From: Antrodiella citrinella
Lineage: Eukaryota > Basidiomycota > Agaricomycetes > Polyporales > Steccherinaceae
DNA length: 37,696 nucleotides
NCBI GenBank assembly: GCA_004802725.1
Contig: SGPM01000271.1
Location: 1-37,696, forward strand
Direction: 5' to 3'
In this document: piece after piece, positions 10,431 through 20,450 of the stretch
Numbering within the stretch: position 1 is the first letter of the stretch
Layout of the letters: the number at the start of each line of letters is the position of its first letter
Notes under the pieces: model-generated
What the model saw: only the letters and a program-made list of their open reading frames with translations
The model's database searches: none
What the model was told of the DNA's origin: nothing
Made by a program: the position numbers and the translations under genes

Positions 10431-11030
10431 CGGCGACTATACGTGCACGACAAACACCGTCAGGCAGGGCTACATTCCTCGAGGCGCCGAATTTTGGCAC
10501 CTTCATCTTGATCTTCACTGCATCGCTGATTCGTTGCCTTGTATAGGTCCAGGATGATCTTCACTTTTCCACGATAAGCCGCTCTAGCCTCAGAGGTCGA
10601 CATATGGGACGCTGGAATGGAATGAAGATTCGGTACTTCAAGCTAATCTTGGTCAAAGCAGAGAAATGCAATGCTCGCGCGAAAAGAGTGTGTGCGCTGG
10701 TAGGAGGTTTAGAGCCACAGCCCATCTACAAAATAGAAAAGACAGACGAGCTGTGTCGGCTGCTAGTGAAACATCTCGTCGTACAGGGTTGCCGTATAAT
10801 GGCTGCACGTACGTGATCGCTGCTGTCCGTTGGCTGTCCGCTTCAACAATGGCTATCGTGACTGACATGCTTCCCTTCAAGAGCGACTCGGAGACAGAAC
10901 ATGACCGCGCATACTTCCATTCAGTGCTGTACGCGTGAAGCCTCTGTTCGTCTGGTCCAGCGTCGAAGGGCATCAATCGTATATGGACTAGCAAGACCAC
11001 GCGGAAGAGAAAACTCACCTCCACCGACTG

Positions 11031-12317
11031 AGAATAGATTTCGTTCAGCTCAGTCGCTTTCAGAGCTCAAGCTGCGGGTGCACCAGCGAGGTCAGACAGT
11101 CAGAACAAAGTCAGAACAGGCAACAGCAGACGGTTTATATGGCATGATAGTAAGGGAGCATCGACACAAAATCACAGCCGACTCGGACTCGGAGGAGCTC
11201 TGACGAGGTCCGGCTTCACGGTATTTACCGGTACGGATAGCAGCCGGACGGCTCCGGTGGTCGGACGGTCCCTCCGTCAGGCTCGTTCGCTTGGCTGACC
11301 TCGGTGCGTTCGTATCTTCTTTTCTTGCACTGTTGCAGTCGTACTCGAATTCGACTAGGAGCCAGGGCATGAGACGACATTTTGAGCTGGCACATCTTCT
11401 AATATTTCCATAGCCATGTTGTACGAGACGAGGTAGATGCATAACCGACTGCAGCCTACGTGCTTCACGCAAGTCGCAGCAGCCTGAATTGCTTGGATGG
11501 TATAATACTTAGTACGCCCGTTCAAACGTTCATATCGCACAGAATCCACCTCATCCTGACAACCTAATACCAGCTCAGAAAATACCACTCGTACCAGGTC
11601 CCAGCTGTGCTGAGACTTCCCGCTACATTTGTGCCAGGGCCACAGCGAATATTCAACGTTCAACAGCCGGCTGGGTGGCGAGGACTCTCACGCAAAAGTC
11701 TACCTGTCGTCCAGACAGGATCTAAGACGTCAGTACTACTTCAGTATCCATAGTTCTTCCCACGATTTGACGACTGACGCACGCGACTTTCCGCACTAGT
11801 ATCACAACACTCAGGACATTATTTGCCATGCACGATCATACTGACGCCATTCTTTGACGACGTCAGCTTTCCTCNNGATTCCTCTCGAAGGAAATGGATC
11901 ATATACTTCCGGGAACCTGTTGAACATACTGTCAGACGATGTCAGGACCCACTTTCAGAGGGTCATAGTTGGAAACACTACATCTTGAAAGTCGACCTAT
12001 TGTGCACAGCATTGCCACCGCCCACATCAGGTTGCGCGGATTCATTTTCGGCGACTTCAATAGCCCCGTGTCTCTTCTACCGCCGCTATAAGCAAAGGTG
12101 TTACGACGTCGGTCTGAAGCCTAGATGGAGTGCCAACGTCTCAGTGCTACTTGCAGCGTGACTTACGCANAAAGGCAAACGACATTCGACGGTGAGCATA
12201 CGAGCGTTTCGTTTCTCGTGTTAGAGGTGGCCTTGGTTCAGCTCAAGTTACTCATCTCCTCTACTACCCCGCAGTAGTCCAACTGATCGCTTACTCACAG
12301 CACACACTTTTCGCATC
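11031..12317. other. intergenic region, no supported gene
   Basis: Open frames at 11355-11663 (-) and 11823-12161 (+) have no family features, no splice logic and a composition like the noncoding flanks. The last 100 nt should contain the promoter of the inhibitor gene. The first ambiguous bases of the window appear at 11875. Confidence 0.55.
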
Positions 12318-12984
12318 ATGTCCACTTCCAACGCCAACGAGCTTGAAGACGGATTATACACTGTCATCAACCACGAGAGCGGGGCGCTCATCTTCCGCCT
12401 AGGCCCGTCTATGGGTTGCCTGCCAACATTCAACCTATGNGTCCGGTGAGTTCACGTTATCTCATCATCTCAAGTAGCGTCGACAATTCTAAACACTGTT
12501 ATGTTTGCAGTGGGAAGTGCAGAAGAANTCTGAAGACAAATACGTCTTGAAGGCCTTCAACGCGCCCACGAGTCTCTGGGCTCGCGGAGGCGCAGACAAA
12601 CACCNTGACGTCTATGCAATGTTACAAGGCTAGGANGACGCGGCTATTGAGTGGCACATCACGGAGGTCTTAACTNTGCAGGGGAGGCACGGATACATGT
12701 AAGTCGCTTGCCCATNATAGGAAGTAACNAGNATCTCCATGCTCATNGAAAACTGGGCTACAGCATCGAGACCCAGGACAATGGCAAGCAAGTCGGCTGG
12801 ACCACGGCCGGAGAGGGAGGTCCGAATGGCGTCCAGGTACTGTCCAACCGCGACCCTTCTCTCCGCTAAACGTACTGAATTGTCGTTGTTGTAGATCGGT
12901 NTGAGGCCGCTGNCTACAACCTTCAGTATCCCGCCCAGGTACTTCNCCGATGATGTGTTCGAAATCGTTCGTGTTGAGGAATGA
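12318..12984 (+). CDS. beta-trefoil protease inhibitor (I66/cospin-like)
   Basis: Four exons (12318-12445, 12511-12698, 12749-12836, 12895-12984) give a protein of about 155 residues, the usual size of mushroom serine protease inhibitors of MEROPS family I66 (cnispin/cospin). The N-terminus reads 'LEDGLYTVINHESGALIFRL', the expected first beta strands. Exon 2 starts 'WEVQKK', the middle has 'EWHITEV', and the end 'IPPRYFXDDVFEIVRVEE' is the typical family C-terminus. No signal peptide is present, as is usual for these cytosolic defence proteins. Two problems appear. Exon 1 ends in phase 2 while exon 2 needs phase 0, next to an N at 12440. Codon 12631-12633 in exon 2 is TAG, three bases from another N (12635). 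Sequence uncertainty is as likely as true decay. Other mushroom beta-trefoil inhibitors (macrocypin/clitocypin) are the main alternative. Confidence 0.6.
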
Positions 12985-13096
12985 AGGATAGACGACAGAN
13001 ACGTTCTGGTAGTGTCTTCTTGCAGTGGAGATGTCCTGGTAGCGCGGGATATCTGAAATNAGCATAGCNATATTTTTTCGGGGGTGATNGATGANG

Positions 13097-13510
13097 NNNN
13101 NNNNNNNNNNNNNNNNNNNNNNNNNNNNNNNNNNNNNNNNNNNNNNNNNNNNNNNNNNNNNNNNNNNNNNNNNNNNNNNNNNNNNNNNNNNNNNNNNNNN
13201 NNNNNNNNNNNNNNNNNNNNNNNNNNNNNNNNNNNNNNNNNNNNNNNNNNNNNNNNNNNNNNNNNNNNNNNNNNNNNNNNNNNNNNNNNNNNNNNNNNNN
13301 NNNNNNNNNNNNNNNNNNNNNNNNNNNNNNNNNNNNNNNNNNNNNNNNNNNNNNNNNNNNNNNNNNNNNNNNNNNNNNNNNNNNNNNNNNNNNNNNNNNN
13401 NNNNNNNNNNNNNNNNNNNNNNNNNNNNNNNNNNNNNNNNNNNNNNNNNNNNNNNNNNNNNNNNNNNNNNNNNNNNNNNNNNNNNNNNNNNNNNNNNNNN
13501 NNNNNNNNNN
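13097..13510. other. assembly gap (414 Ns)
   Basis: This is a continuous run of N. The flanks are also poor: 12983-13096 and 13511-13560 contain many single Ns. The 3' end of the unknown gene at 13562-14257 may continue into it. Confidence 0.98.
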
Positions 13511-13561
13511 CNNNATCNAGNGAGNGNNNNACNCGAGCGGTGCNNGTCGATNCACNNNAGT

Positions 13562-14257
13562 TCATGTCAAGTGAGTGACGAACTCGAGCGGTGCTGGTGT
13601 GCACTGTACAGTGTAGATCAAAAATGGATTTGCATCAGCAGAGGAAACTTCAAGGTACTTTTCGAGGAACGGCCTGACCAATATCTGCTCGAACCCTTCT
13701 TCAACCCACTTCGACTCCTCCGGATACTCACTTGGGTCCGCCCCCCAGTACCCATCTTCCCACTCCATGCGTCGTGTAACGACCACGAATTCTTGTTCTT
13801 CTAGCAGAAGCTCTTGACCGTCGATGCCTGACAGGTAGACGCCATGCTTGAAGTCAAATCTCCCGACAACGCCTAACAAGATCGAAACCCCAATGTTCGC
13901 CAGGCAGGACTTGTCTTCAAGCTTCTCTGGTGGAGTATCCGGCAGGGACTGTGTGGCGTATTCATGGCCTTTCCTCACAAGGTGAGCGCCAAGCACCAGA
14001 AAGCCACCCACGAGCGTCGTCAGAGGGATACGCTCAACGAACTGTGTCAGAGGCCGAAGTGCTGGAGTCAACTGGACGCGTTCAAGTGACAAACCGGCGC
14101 TAAATCCGAGCCTTAGTTCAAGTTAGTTGTCCTCGGTTTATCCTCGGTGTCGAATATGCAAGGCCGACTGAGAATGTACCACGAAGAGCAGAATTGAGGT
14201 TGTGTACAAGATAACTTACATGAGCAGACGACTATATATACACGGTAAGCCTGGCAT
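13562..14257 (-). CDS. uncharacterised small protein
   Basis: The main exon 14111-13562 is open for 183 codons. It reads 'ERIPLTTLVGGFLVLGAHLV' (one hydrophobic stretch), then 'LLGVVGRFDFKHGVYLSGID', 'EYPEESKWVEEGFEQILV' and ends 'VTHLT'. The exon lacks a usable ATG near its start. A plausible first exon at 14257-14220 (ATG CCA GGC.., GTAAGT donor, about 109-nt intron with CTAAC branch, AAG acceptor) joins in phase and gives 195 residues. I do not recognise the family. Only 43 nt separate this start from the stop of the upstream gene on the same strand, which is tight for a separate promoter, so the first exon is uncertain. The C-terminal end lies 50 nt from the assembly gap and may be truncated. 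Confidence 0.45.
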
Positions 14258-14300
14258 TAGAGAAGAATACGTGGAAATAGTCCTTGTCCGTTCCGAAGTC

Positions 14301-15110
14301 TCAAATAATGTCTATCAAGGATGGCCATACGCTAAAACAGCGGTCAGGAAACGACATCAGGGTGAATACAAGTGGAACTGACCCAAGGAACCCAATCGAA
14401 GTCTGAATCAACCCTCCAAAGAACGGCATCCACCTAGACACATTCTTCAGACCTCTCAAGACTCCGAAGAAAAGGTTAGGACTCACGTTGACATATTGAA
14501 ATGCGCCGACTTGTACAACCCCGCCATCACATATCCCACGATCGCAGAGCTCAGAACAGCGCCGGCGAAACCGGCGAGGAAGAACGTCAACAACACCAGC
14601 AAGGCGAACGTCAACTTCGACCTTCGTTCGTTCACTCGAGCCGTCCCTGGCCTCTGCCGCTTCCACCCTCTCCTCCCGAACAACATGGACGTCTGCGACT
14701 GCTGGCGTTTTTGCTGCTGCCGCTGTGTCAAGGGTATTTCGTTTGGGATGGCAGAGTACGTCTGAGACTCGAGGAACGGGAAAGGGGAGACAGCGGGACG
14801 TGTGCGGTGGGCGCGGGCGCCGCGGTGGCGAGTTGGTGGGAAAGAGAGATTCAGGAAGGCGTAGATACCGCATATTGCGAATGCAGGAACATAGAAAACC
14901 AGTGTCCAGTATAACGTGAACCGGTACATATCTACACCACCGAATTGTGAGTACTACTTGCATACGAAATGATTGGAACGGCGTACCCGCGACATGGTGC
15001 AAGTAGAATCCCTTCGGCTGGACAGGATCTCTGTTACTTATTGGAATGACTTCGACCTTGAAAAAGTTGTAAAGCGAAGGCCATGGAGGAGGCTGCTGCG
15101 AGTCCGACAT
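14301..15110 (-). CDS. small integral membrane protein, fungal family
   Basis: Four exons (15110-14987, 14931-14487, 14433-14383, 14331-14301) join in phase to 216 residues. A short N-terminus ('MSDSQQPPPWPSLYNFFKVE') is followed by 'MYRFTLYWTLVFYVPAFAIC' (first membrane segment), a basic hydrophilic loop rich in Arg and Gln, then 'LTFALLVLLTFFLAGFAGAV' and 'AIVGYVMAGLYKSAHFNMST' (second and third segments), and a fourth around 'WMPFFGGLIQTSIGFLG'. The ending 'VWPSLIDII' is characteristic of a conserved, unstudied group of fungal membrane proteins. The last intron (14382-14332) is 51 nt, in frame and without a stop, so a reading-through product is possible. A TGAC branch-like word just before its acceptor favours splicing. 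The function is unknown. Confidence 0.75.
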   Translation of the reverse strand: MSDSQQPPPWPSLYNFFKVEVIPISNRDPVQPKGFYLHHVAGTPFQSFRMQVVLTIRWCRYVPVHVILDTGFLCSCIRNMRYLRLPESLFPTNSPPRRPRPPHTSRCLPFPVPRVSDVLCHPKRNTLDTAAAAKTPAVADVHVVREERVEAAEARDGSSERTKVEVDVRLAGVVDVLPRRFRRRCSELCDRGICDGGVVQVGAFQYVNVSPNLFFGVLRGLKNVSRWMPFFGGLIQTSIGFLGSVPLVFTLMSFPDRCFSVWPSLIDII

Positions 15111-15947
15111 GGCTTATCCGCGACCGGACCGTCACGGTGGTGGTCCCGGCGTAAGAGTGTTTAGCGCTGTAACGGTCGTGGGCGTCTCCAAAACTTTCAT
15201 CTCAAGGTTGTTTCCCGACCGTTTTTCGCTCTCGACCACCACCATCCTCCTCGCCTTGCAACTTCATTTTTTCTGGTGAGTATTTTGTTTCTTTTGGATG
15301 CTTTAGCAGTACGCTGCTGCTATCTCGATGATGAAACCACCTTCGGATGTTATGAGCGTAGCTCGACTTTCCGAGAGCGCAAAACCGTGTGGATGTCTCC
15401 GTTGCCTTCCTTCTGACTCTCTTCTTGTCTCATATATTCACTTGTGTGGCTTACTCATCCTCTTCCTGACAGATTCAATTCAATCTTATCACGCGGGCAG
15501 TGTGAAGAGTGAAGGGAGGTCTTTGAAAGCATCACCGTAGGCTAGGGTATATCCCAATTTGTATTGTGGTACGCGCCCTCTCCGACATGCATCGCAGTGT
15601 GTATGGATTCTACACCGCCGGAGACCGTTCATCCATTTCGTTTGACTAAGGTGAAGACAAGCTACACTGTGTACGCTGGACCTCTCAGCCCGCCTCTTGG
15701 CCGCATTGCCACTCCACTTCCGAACGGTGTGAAGCGTACACACGGACTCTAGACTCTGGCCTATCATGCCACACGATTGCACAATCTCACAAGCGCATGA
15801 TTAACTCTATGGAATAGGATGAGGTCGGAGAGATGGCCGGACGGAACGACGCAATCCTTTGTCAATGGTTCAGAAGTTTTTGCTTATAAAGCGCACTATA
15901 GCTCAATCGTCCGTTCGAATGACGTTCTCTCCTGTCTGTGAATCCCA
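15111..15947. other. divergent intergenic region, no supported gene
   Basis: This carries the promoter of the membrane protein gene (-) and the distal promoter of the dehydrogenase (+). Pyrimidine-rich tracts near 15190-15290 look like a promoter or 5' leader. The short open frames at 15328-15540 and 15489-15782 have no family features. Confidence 0.55.
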
Positions 15948-15955
15948 TATATAAG
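15948..15955 (+). promoter_or_regulatory. TATA box of the dehydrogenase gene
   Basis: TATATAAG lies 106 nt before the ATG at 16061. If transcription starts about 30 nt downstream, the in-frame ATGs at 15938 and 15977 lie outside the mRNA or at its very 5' end. This favours 16061 as the start. Confidence 0.45.
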
Positions 15956-16060
15956 TCGATACGACGGGACGTGGGGATGTTCAGAACGTTCGCGAATCCT
16001 CGTCTGAACAGAACAATACCTGTCAACCGCCTTGCACTTATTCTGAGAAACTTTGGAAGT

Positions 16061-17200
16061 ATGGCTGCCGGAAAACCCGTCATTGTCGTTGCTGGTATCG
16101 GTAACGGTACAGGTGAGCTCCTTCAAGGATGTTCAGTATCTTGCACTCTGACTAATATTTTGCATAGGAACTGGTGCATCTACTGCGTACGTGTTCTCAA
16201 GCTCGGTGGCCATAGCGGCAGCTAATCATAGTGCGGACTTACAGTCGCATCTTCGCGAAGGCTGGATACCGAGTTGCTTTGGTCTCTCGTAACGCAGAGC
16301 ACCTGAAGAAGATAGCAGACGAGATCAAACAAGCCGGTGGCGAGGTCTGTCCCTACCTGTTTCATCCAGATTCATCTCAAAACTTAACATCCACTATGCC
16401 AGGCTGCGTACTTCCCCGTCGTCTCCTACTCCTACACCGACATCACGACCAACTTCCAACAAATCCGCGCGCACTCNTGGGGGAACGACACCGCCGAGAT
16501 CCGCGCCGCGCTCTGGAACGGCGGCGCCGGCGTGCGCAAGCCCTTCCTCGAGGTGACCGAAGACGACCTCAAGGTGATCGACGAGACGAACGTCCGCGGG
16601 CCGTTCGCGTTCGCCAACCAGGCGATCAAGGCGTTCCAAGGGAACGCGATCGACGAGAAGGGCAGACGGGGGACCCTGCTGTTCACGGGTGCAACGGCGA
16701 GCTTGAGGGGAAACGTCACGACGAGCGCGTTTGCGGCGGGCAAGTTTGCTCTGAGGGCTCTCAGTCAGAGTCTAGCGAAGGAGTTTGGGCCGCAGAACAT
16801 CCATGTGAGTGGCAACTTGAAGACGTGTGATAGGTTTCTGTTGTTGATGCTTTTGTTGGAAGGTCGCGCATGCTATCATTGACGGAGGTATCTTGACTGA
16901 CCTCTCTACCGGACGCCGTCCCGCTGGAGAGGTGAGAGACGCTTTCGTGGCCAACAACGACATCAGGCTCCACCCCGACGCTATTGCCAACGTCAGTAGA
17001 CTCTGTGACTTTGTTGCATCCGGGATATTCAGCGCTGATTTTGTTTTCACAGTCCTACTTGTACTTGACAAACCAGGATAGGTCGGCTTGGACTTGGGAG
17101 CTCGATCGTGCGTACCTACTTCCGCCCCTCATCACGTTTTTCATGGATGACTTTACTTACACTTTCGCCTTCAGTCCGTCCCGCTCATGAGAAGTGGTAA
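16061..17200 (+). CDS. short-chain dehydrogenase/reductase (SDR)
   Basis: Seven exons (16061-16112, 16168-16186, 16245-16344, 16403-16804, 16863-16991, 17053-17107, 17175-17200) join in phase to 260 residues. The Rossmann start 'VIVVAGIGNGTGTGAS' (residues 7-22) binds NAD(P), with the glycine-rich turn split over exons 1 and 2; exon 2 is only 19 nt. 'DETNVRGPFAFANQAI' and 'LLFTGATASLRG' are the central SDR strands. The usual catalytic YxxxK is FAAGK here ('SAFAAGKFALRALSQSLAKE'), so Tyr is replaced by Phe, as in a known subgroup of SDR proteins that also share 'HVAHAIIDGGI'. The end 'TWEL' + 'DLRPAHEKW' is also typical of that subgroup. The substrate is unknown. An upstream in-frame extension from 15977 would add an Arg-rich, acid-free leader like a mitochondrial presequence, but the TATA box position argues against it. 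Exon 4 is distinctly GC-rich and has one N at 16477. Confidence 0.85.
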
Positions 17201-17743
17201 ATACTACACATTACCGACAGCGCATTCTACCCATGCATTGAATTAGGTACTCAGAGAGAAAAGAGCTTGTATGATGTTTGACCCAACAATCGGATTTTAT
17301 CATTTTGACACCGTCGTGTATGACCGTGAATGCGTACGTCTGTAGTGCTGAGCAGTAAACGGTGAGAAGCAAGTATATCGATGCCCCTGCAAGTGGATAT
17401 CGAGTCGTTCCGTAGCGCATTATATTCCATACGAGTTGGTGACAGTCGGTCGTAGTACTAGATGAACACGGTCAACGAGCACTATCTCCAGTATACCGTA
17501 CGAAGTNCAGTGGATGCTGATCTGTCCTGTTCGTCGAACATAGCCAGTGNATAGAACACGACAAGTTCGCAAGTTTCCTATAAGTTACACAGAATTGGCG
17601 NCAAGGGAGGCACGCGCAAGACAAGTCAGCGACATCGAAGTTTCAAGTCTAGAGCCAGTAAAGGGCACCACACAACGAGACACAGTAGGGATACAGCCAG
17701 AGTTCCAGAGAGTGCAGCGTCCACAGAAGAGTCGTCGAGCCAG
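17201..17743. other. intergenic region between convergent genes
   Basis: This contains the 3' flanks of the dehydrogenase and of LtrA copy 2. No gene is seen. From about 17537 it matches the 3' flank of copy 1 near 7500. Confidence 0.6.
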
Positions 17744-20394
17744 TTACATCTGCCGCAACTCATGCCTTTTGCGAGCGAAGTGGACCAGGGCCTACGAAAC
17801 GATCAGACCCCAAGCTATGCACGGACTTGAAGGCGACACTCACATATTCCCATAGCTGTTCGAACAACAAAATGAGTGCGTACGGCGGGAGACTGTGCGG
17901 TAGTTGGGTTAGGACAAATAAGACGCGAATAGTGGAGTNTGTGGGANCACATACATCCAACTCTCCGTCGCAAGCCGCCAGATTCGCGACCCCGTGTAAT
18001 CGTAGGATTCGTCCAGGACGACCGTCGAGGCGTGCTGATCGAGCACGACGAGCGCNATCAAGATAGCCCCGAGCAAGAACCGGCTGATGACTTGTGCCCA
18101 CGCGAATACATCCACTGCCGATGAAAATTCGAATAAGCCAGCATCGTACATACCGTTCCGAGAAGGCGATAAAGAAGAGACACGTACTGGGTTTTCTCCA
18201 ACTCCAACGATCAATAAANGCCATGGCAGCGAGGATGACCAGGATCGCTCCTCCGGAAGAGGAGAACCACAACGCGGGAGTGGCGTTGTAAGTAATGGTC
18301 ATCTGAGCCACGTCAATGAACCGCGCCTTGTTGACACTCGGGTCGGTCAAGTTGGCATCCAAGAAGGCNTAGATCTCGTTCGTCACGAGGTTTTGAGTNT
18401 CTTGCGGGAGGGCGTTGATAACCTAACATGGCGAGCGTGTNAGAGNCATCCTCACCAACTGATCAAGAAGTGAATAAACATACGCTCAATCCACCGGCCA
18501 AAATGTTCATGTCCATCAAGAGCAAGGCCTGGTACGGGAGCGTTTCGTTCCCAGGACCCGGTGGAGGCGGTATGTACCGATTNATCGTCTGCAAGACCAC
18601 GTCAATGTCATAGCCGTCTGTCATAAGCCGCTGCAGAGTGTTGTCGTCATACATATTCGGAGTCAATGGTGTNGAGAAGTTTCCCGTTGCGTTCAGCACT
18701 GCTTCAGACTCCCGGAGGAACTGGAAAGCNGTCTGCATGCTGTCACCGACGTTCTATGATCATCAAGTGAGCGGTCGCCGAAAGAAACNGGACAAAGTAG
18801 TGCCGCTCACCCCGACTTGCAACATTGCGGCCATTCCTTGAAGAGTGATGATGACGGCGGCGAGATACCAGAAGCTGAAGAAGAAAAGGGCTAGATCTCT
18901 CCTCCGTTTGATCCTCTTGTCACGCACTTCTTGGCCTTCCGGGTCCGGGATCGTCGTAAAGTGCAAGGTGAATAGCAAGATGAAAACGAGNGAAGCGCAA
19001 AAGATGACGCCAATCTGATGGGGACCGAACGCAATATTCCCGACCATGAAATGGAAGCCCTGTGTGATGTTGTCCAATCCAGCACCCAGAATGATNATGA
19101 AGACCGTCGCGCTTCTGGACCTGAACATTTTCGCGTCGTACTTGACCGAGAACCTATCGTCGGCATGTGTGAAGTGGTTGGCGACNAAATGGGCGATGTA
19201 CTCGAGTACGACCGGGAAGAACCATAGGACAATCTTCACCANTTGGTCGGTTCGACTTGGGTTATCGCCGATGACCACGAAGGCCGCCACGTAGCACGCG
19301 ATAGAAATAAGGAGGGCAGAATTCTGAACATAGAACGGCAGCCATTTTCTCATGTCGCGTGTCGCTATCTTGCCCGTCTTCTCTGCACCGGAGTAGGCTG
19401 TAATAGCAGCAGTGCGTGAATTCAGTTGCATCAGTTCACGTATGCGACTTGGCGGACGTACCATACAGATACTGCACCAGCAGCAATCCTCGACTGAGCG
19501 CCATGGTCATTGAGATTCCCCTGACGTTCAGTGTAGGNAGTTTGTTTTCCTGGAACGACTTGGCCTTTATGGTCGATGACGTCCATCCTTGCTCAGAGCG
19601 CAACTGCTCCAGCAGGGCGACCTTCGAGGCGTCATTCNCAATGCCAGCCCCGATGTCAAAATNAGTGGTGAACGCNGCGAAAGCGCAGAAGACGAGCAGC
19701 TGGAAGAAGAGGAAGACTCGGTGTGGCCAGTTGAACTCCCTGAAGCGGGCGTTGTACGCGACGTGNCTGGCCCAAACCCACCAGACCAAAACAAAGATAC
19801 AGACGAAGGACGTTAAGCTCTGGAAAAAAGATGTCAGGCGANTCACATCGAGCTATCAGGATCCCAGTTACTCGTCCGTCCATGATGGGAGTTCCGTCCC
19901 TGCATAGGCTAGCCTTGAGCTTCTATCGGTACTTACGAGACGATGCACAAGGACGTACAGTAGACTGTTAAACGCGGTAGTCATCGCAATGTCTAGAAGC
20001 TAGATAGCATCGTCAGACACGAGTGANATCTGGGTTATTGACGCGTCCTACCAAATCCGACTGTCCTTCTGCCGTGTCCTCCTCGGCCTTTTCTTTGTCA
20101 GCAACAATCTGCTCGACCTGTTNAAGATCGTCATGATCAGAGGTGCGTCTTCATACTGACACAATGACGTGTGACTACCGATTTCTCGTACTGCGAGNGA
20201 GGCCTTGACGTAAGATACTCCTGGAGCTCCTTGTTTGGCGTAGTCCTTTCGGGTTGTGAGCTCTCGAGATACATCGTATACGAGATGCGACTTACATATA
20301 TATCCTCTGCGCCCGTTGGGTCGATCGTCTGAATGTAGGGTAACGGCACGCCGTTGAACTGTCCGCCCTCCTGCATCGTACTGAACGTCGACAT
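17744..20394 (-). CDS. LtrA-like multi-pass membrane protein, copy 2
   Basis: Eleven exons join in phase to about 685 residues: 20394-20179, 20117-20052, 19999-19959, 19899-19872 (28-nt microexon), 19819-19462, 19397-18811, 18753-18484, 18422-18188, 18114-17955, 17892-17844, 17791-17744. All exons except the first match copy 1 in order, phase and mostly length. Landmarks are 'LLDIAMTTAFNSLLDGTPIM', 'FVLVWWVWA', 'SATVF' with 'IILGAGLDNI', and the soluble segment 'LPQDTQNLV.NEI.AFLDA'. The hydrophilic linker before 'LPFYVQNSALLISIACYVAA' is 18 residues shorter than in copy 1 and lacks the EKKNAS repeat. The first exon equals exons 1 and 2 of copy 1 plus the former intron, read in frame ('EDIYVSRISYTMYLESS'). 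The C-terminus is ALVHFARKRHELRQM. It contains several ambiguous bases but no clear stop or frameshift. It is an intact diverged duplicate with an unknown transport or signalling role. Confidence 0.78.
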
Positions 20395-20443
20395 GATGAG
20401 GGGAGGAAAGTAGCATGCGAGAAAGTCGTGACTGAGTTCCTGC

Positions 20444-20450
20444 TTATAAG
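20444..20450 (-). promoter_or_regulatory. TATA-like element of LtrA copy 2
   Basis: CTTATAAG on the minus strand lies about 50 nt before the ATG, just downstream of the conserved GTCGCCGACATAT. The position is equivalent to the TATA-like element of copy 1. Confidence 0.4.

Larger units (their letters stand above)
7500..11030 (-). repeat. segmental duplication, copy 1 (LtrA block)
   Basis: About 3.5 kb here corresponds to 17537-21025 in the same orientation. Exons of the LtrA-like gene are strongly similar and introns much less so. Similarity continues upstream of the start codon (for example 'GTCGCCGACATAT', 'ATGCTTCCCTTCAAGA' and 'GTGAAGCCT..GT', seen near 10430, 10869 and 10936 and again near 20460, 20840 and 20928). 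The outer limits are approximate because they were judged by eye. Confidence 0.65.

Noticed and set aside
11823..12161. Plus-strand open frame of 112 codons
   Set aside because: No family pattern and no splice signals. It contains ambiguous bases, and its composition is like the surrounding noncoding DNA.
15938..16060. In-frame upstream start for the dehydrogenase (possible mitochondrial leader)
   Set aside because: The TATA box at 15948-15955 lies inside the extension, so these ATGs are probably not within the transcript. Not excluded without transcript ends.
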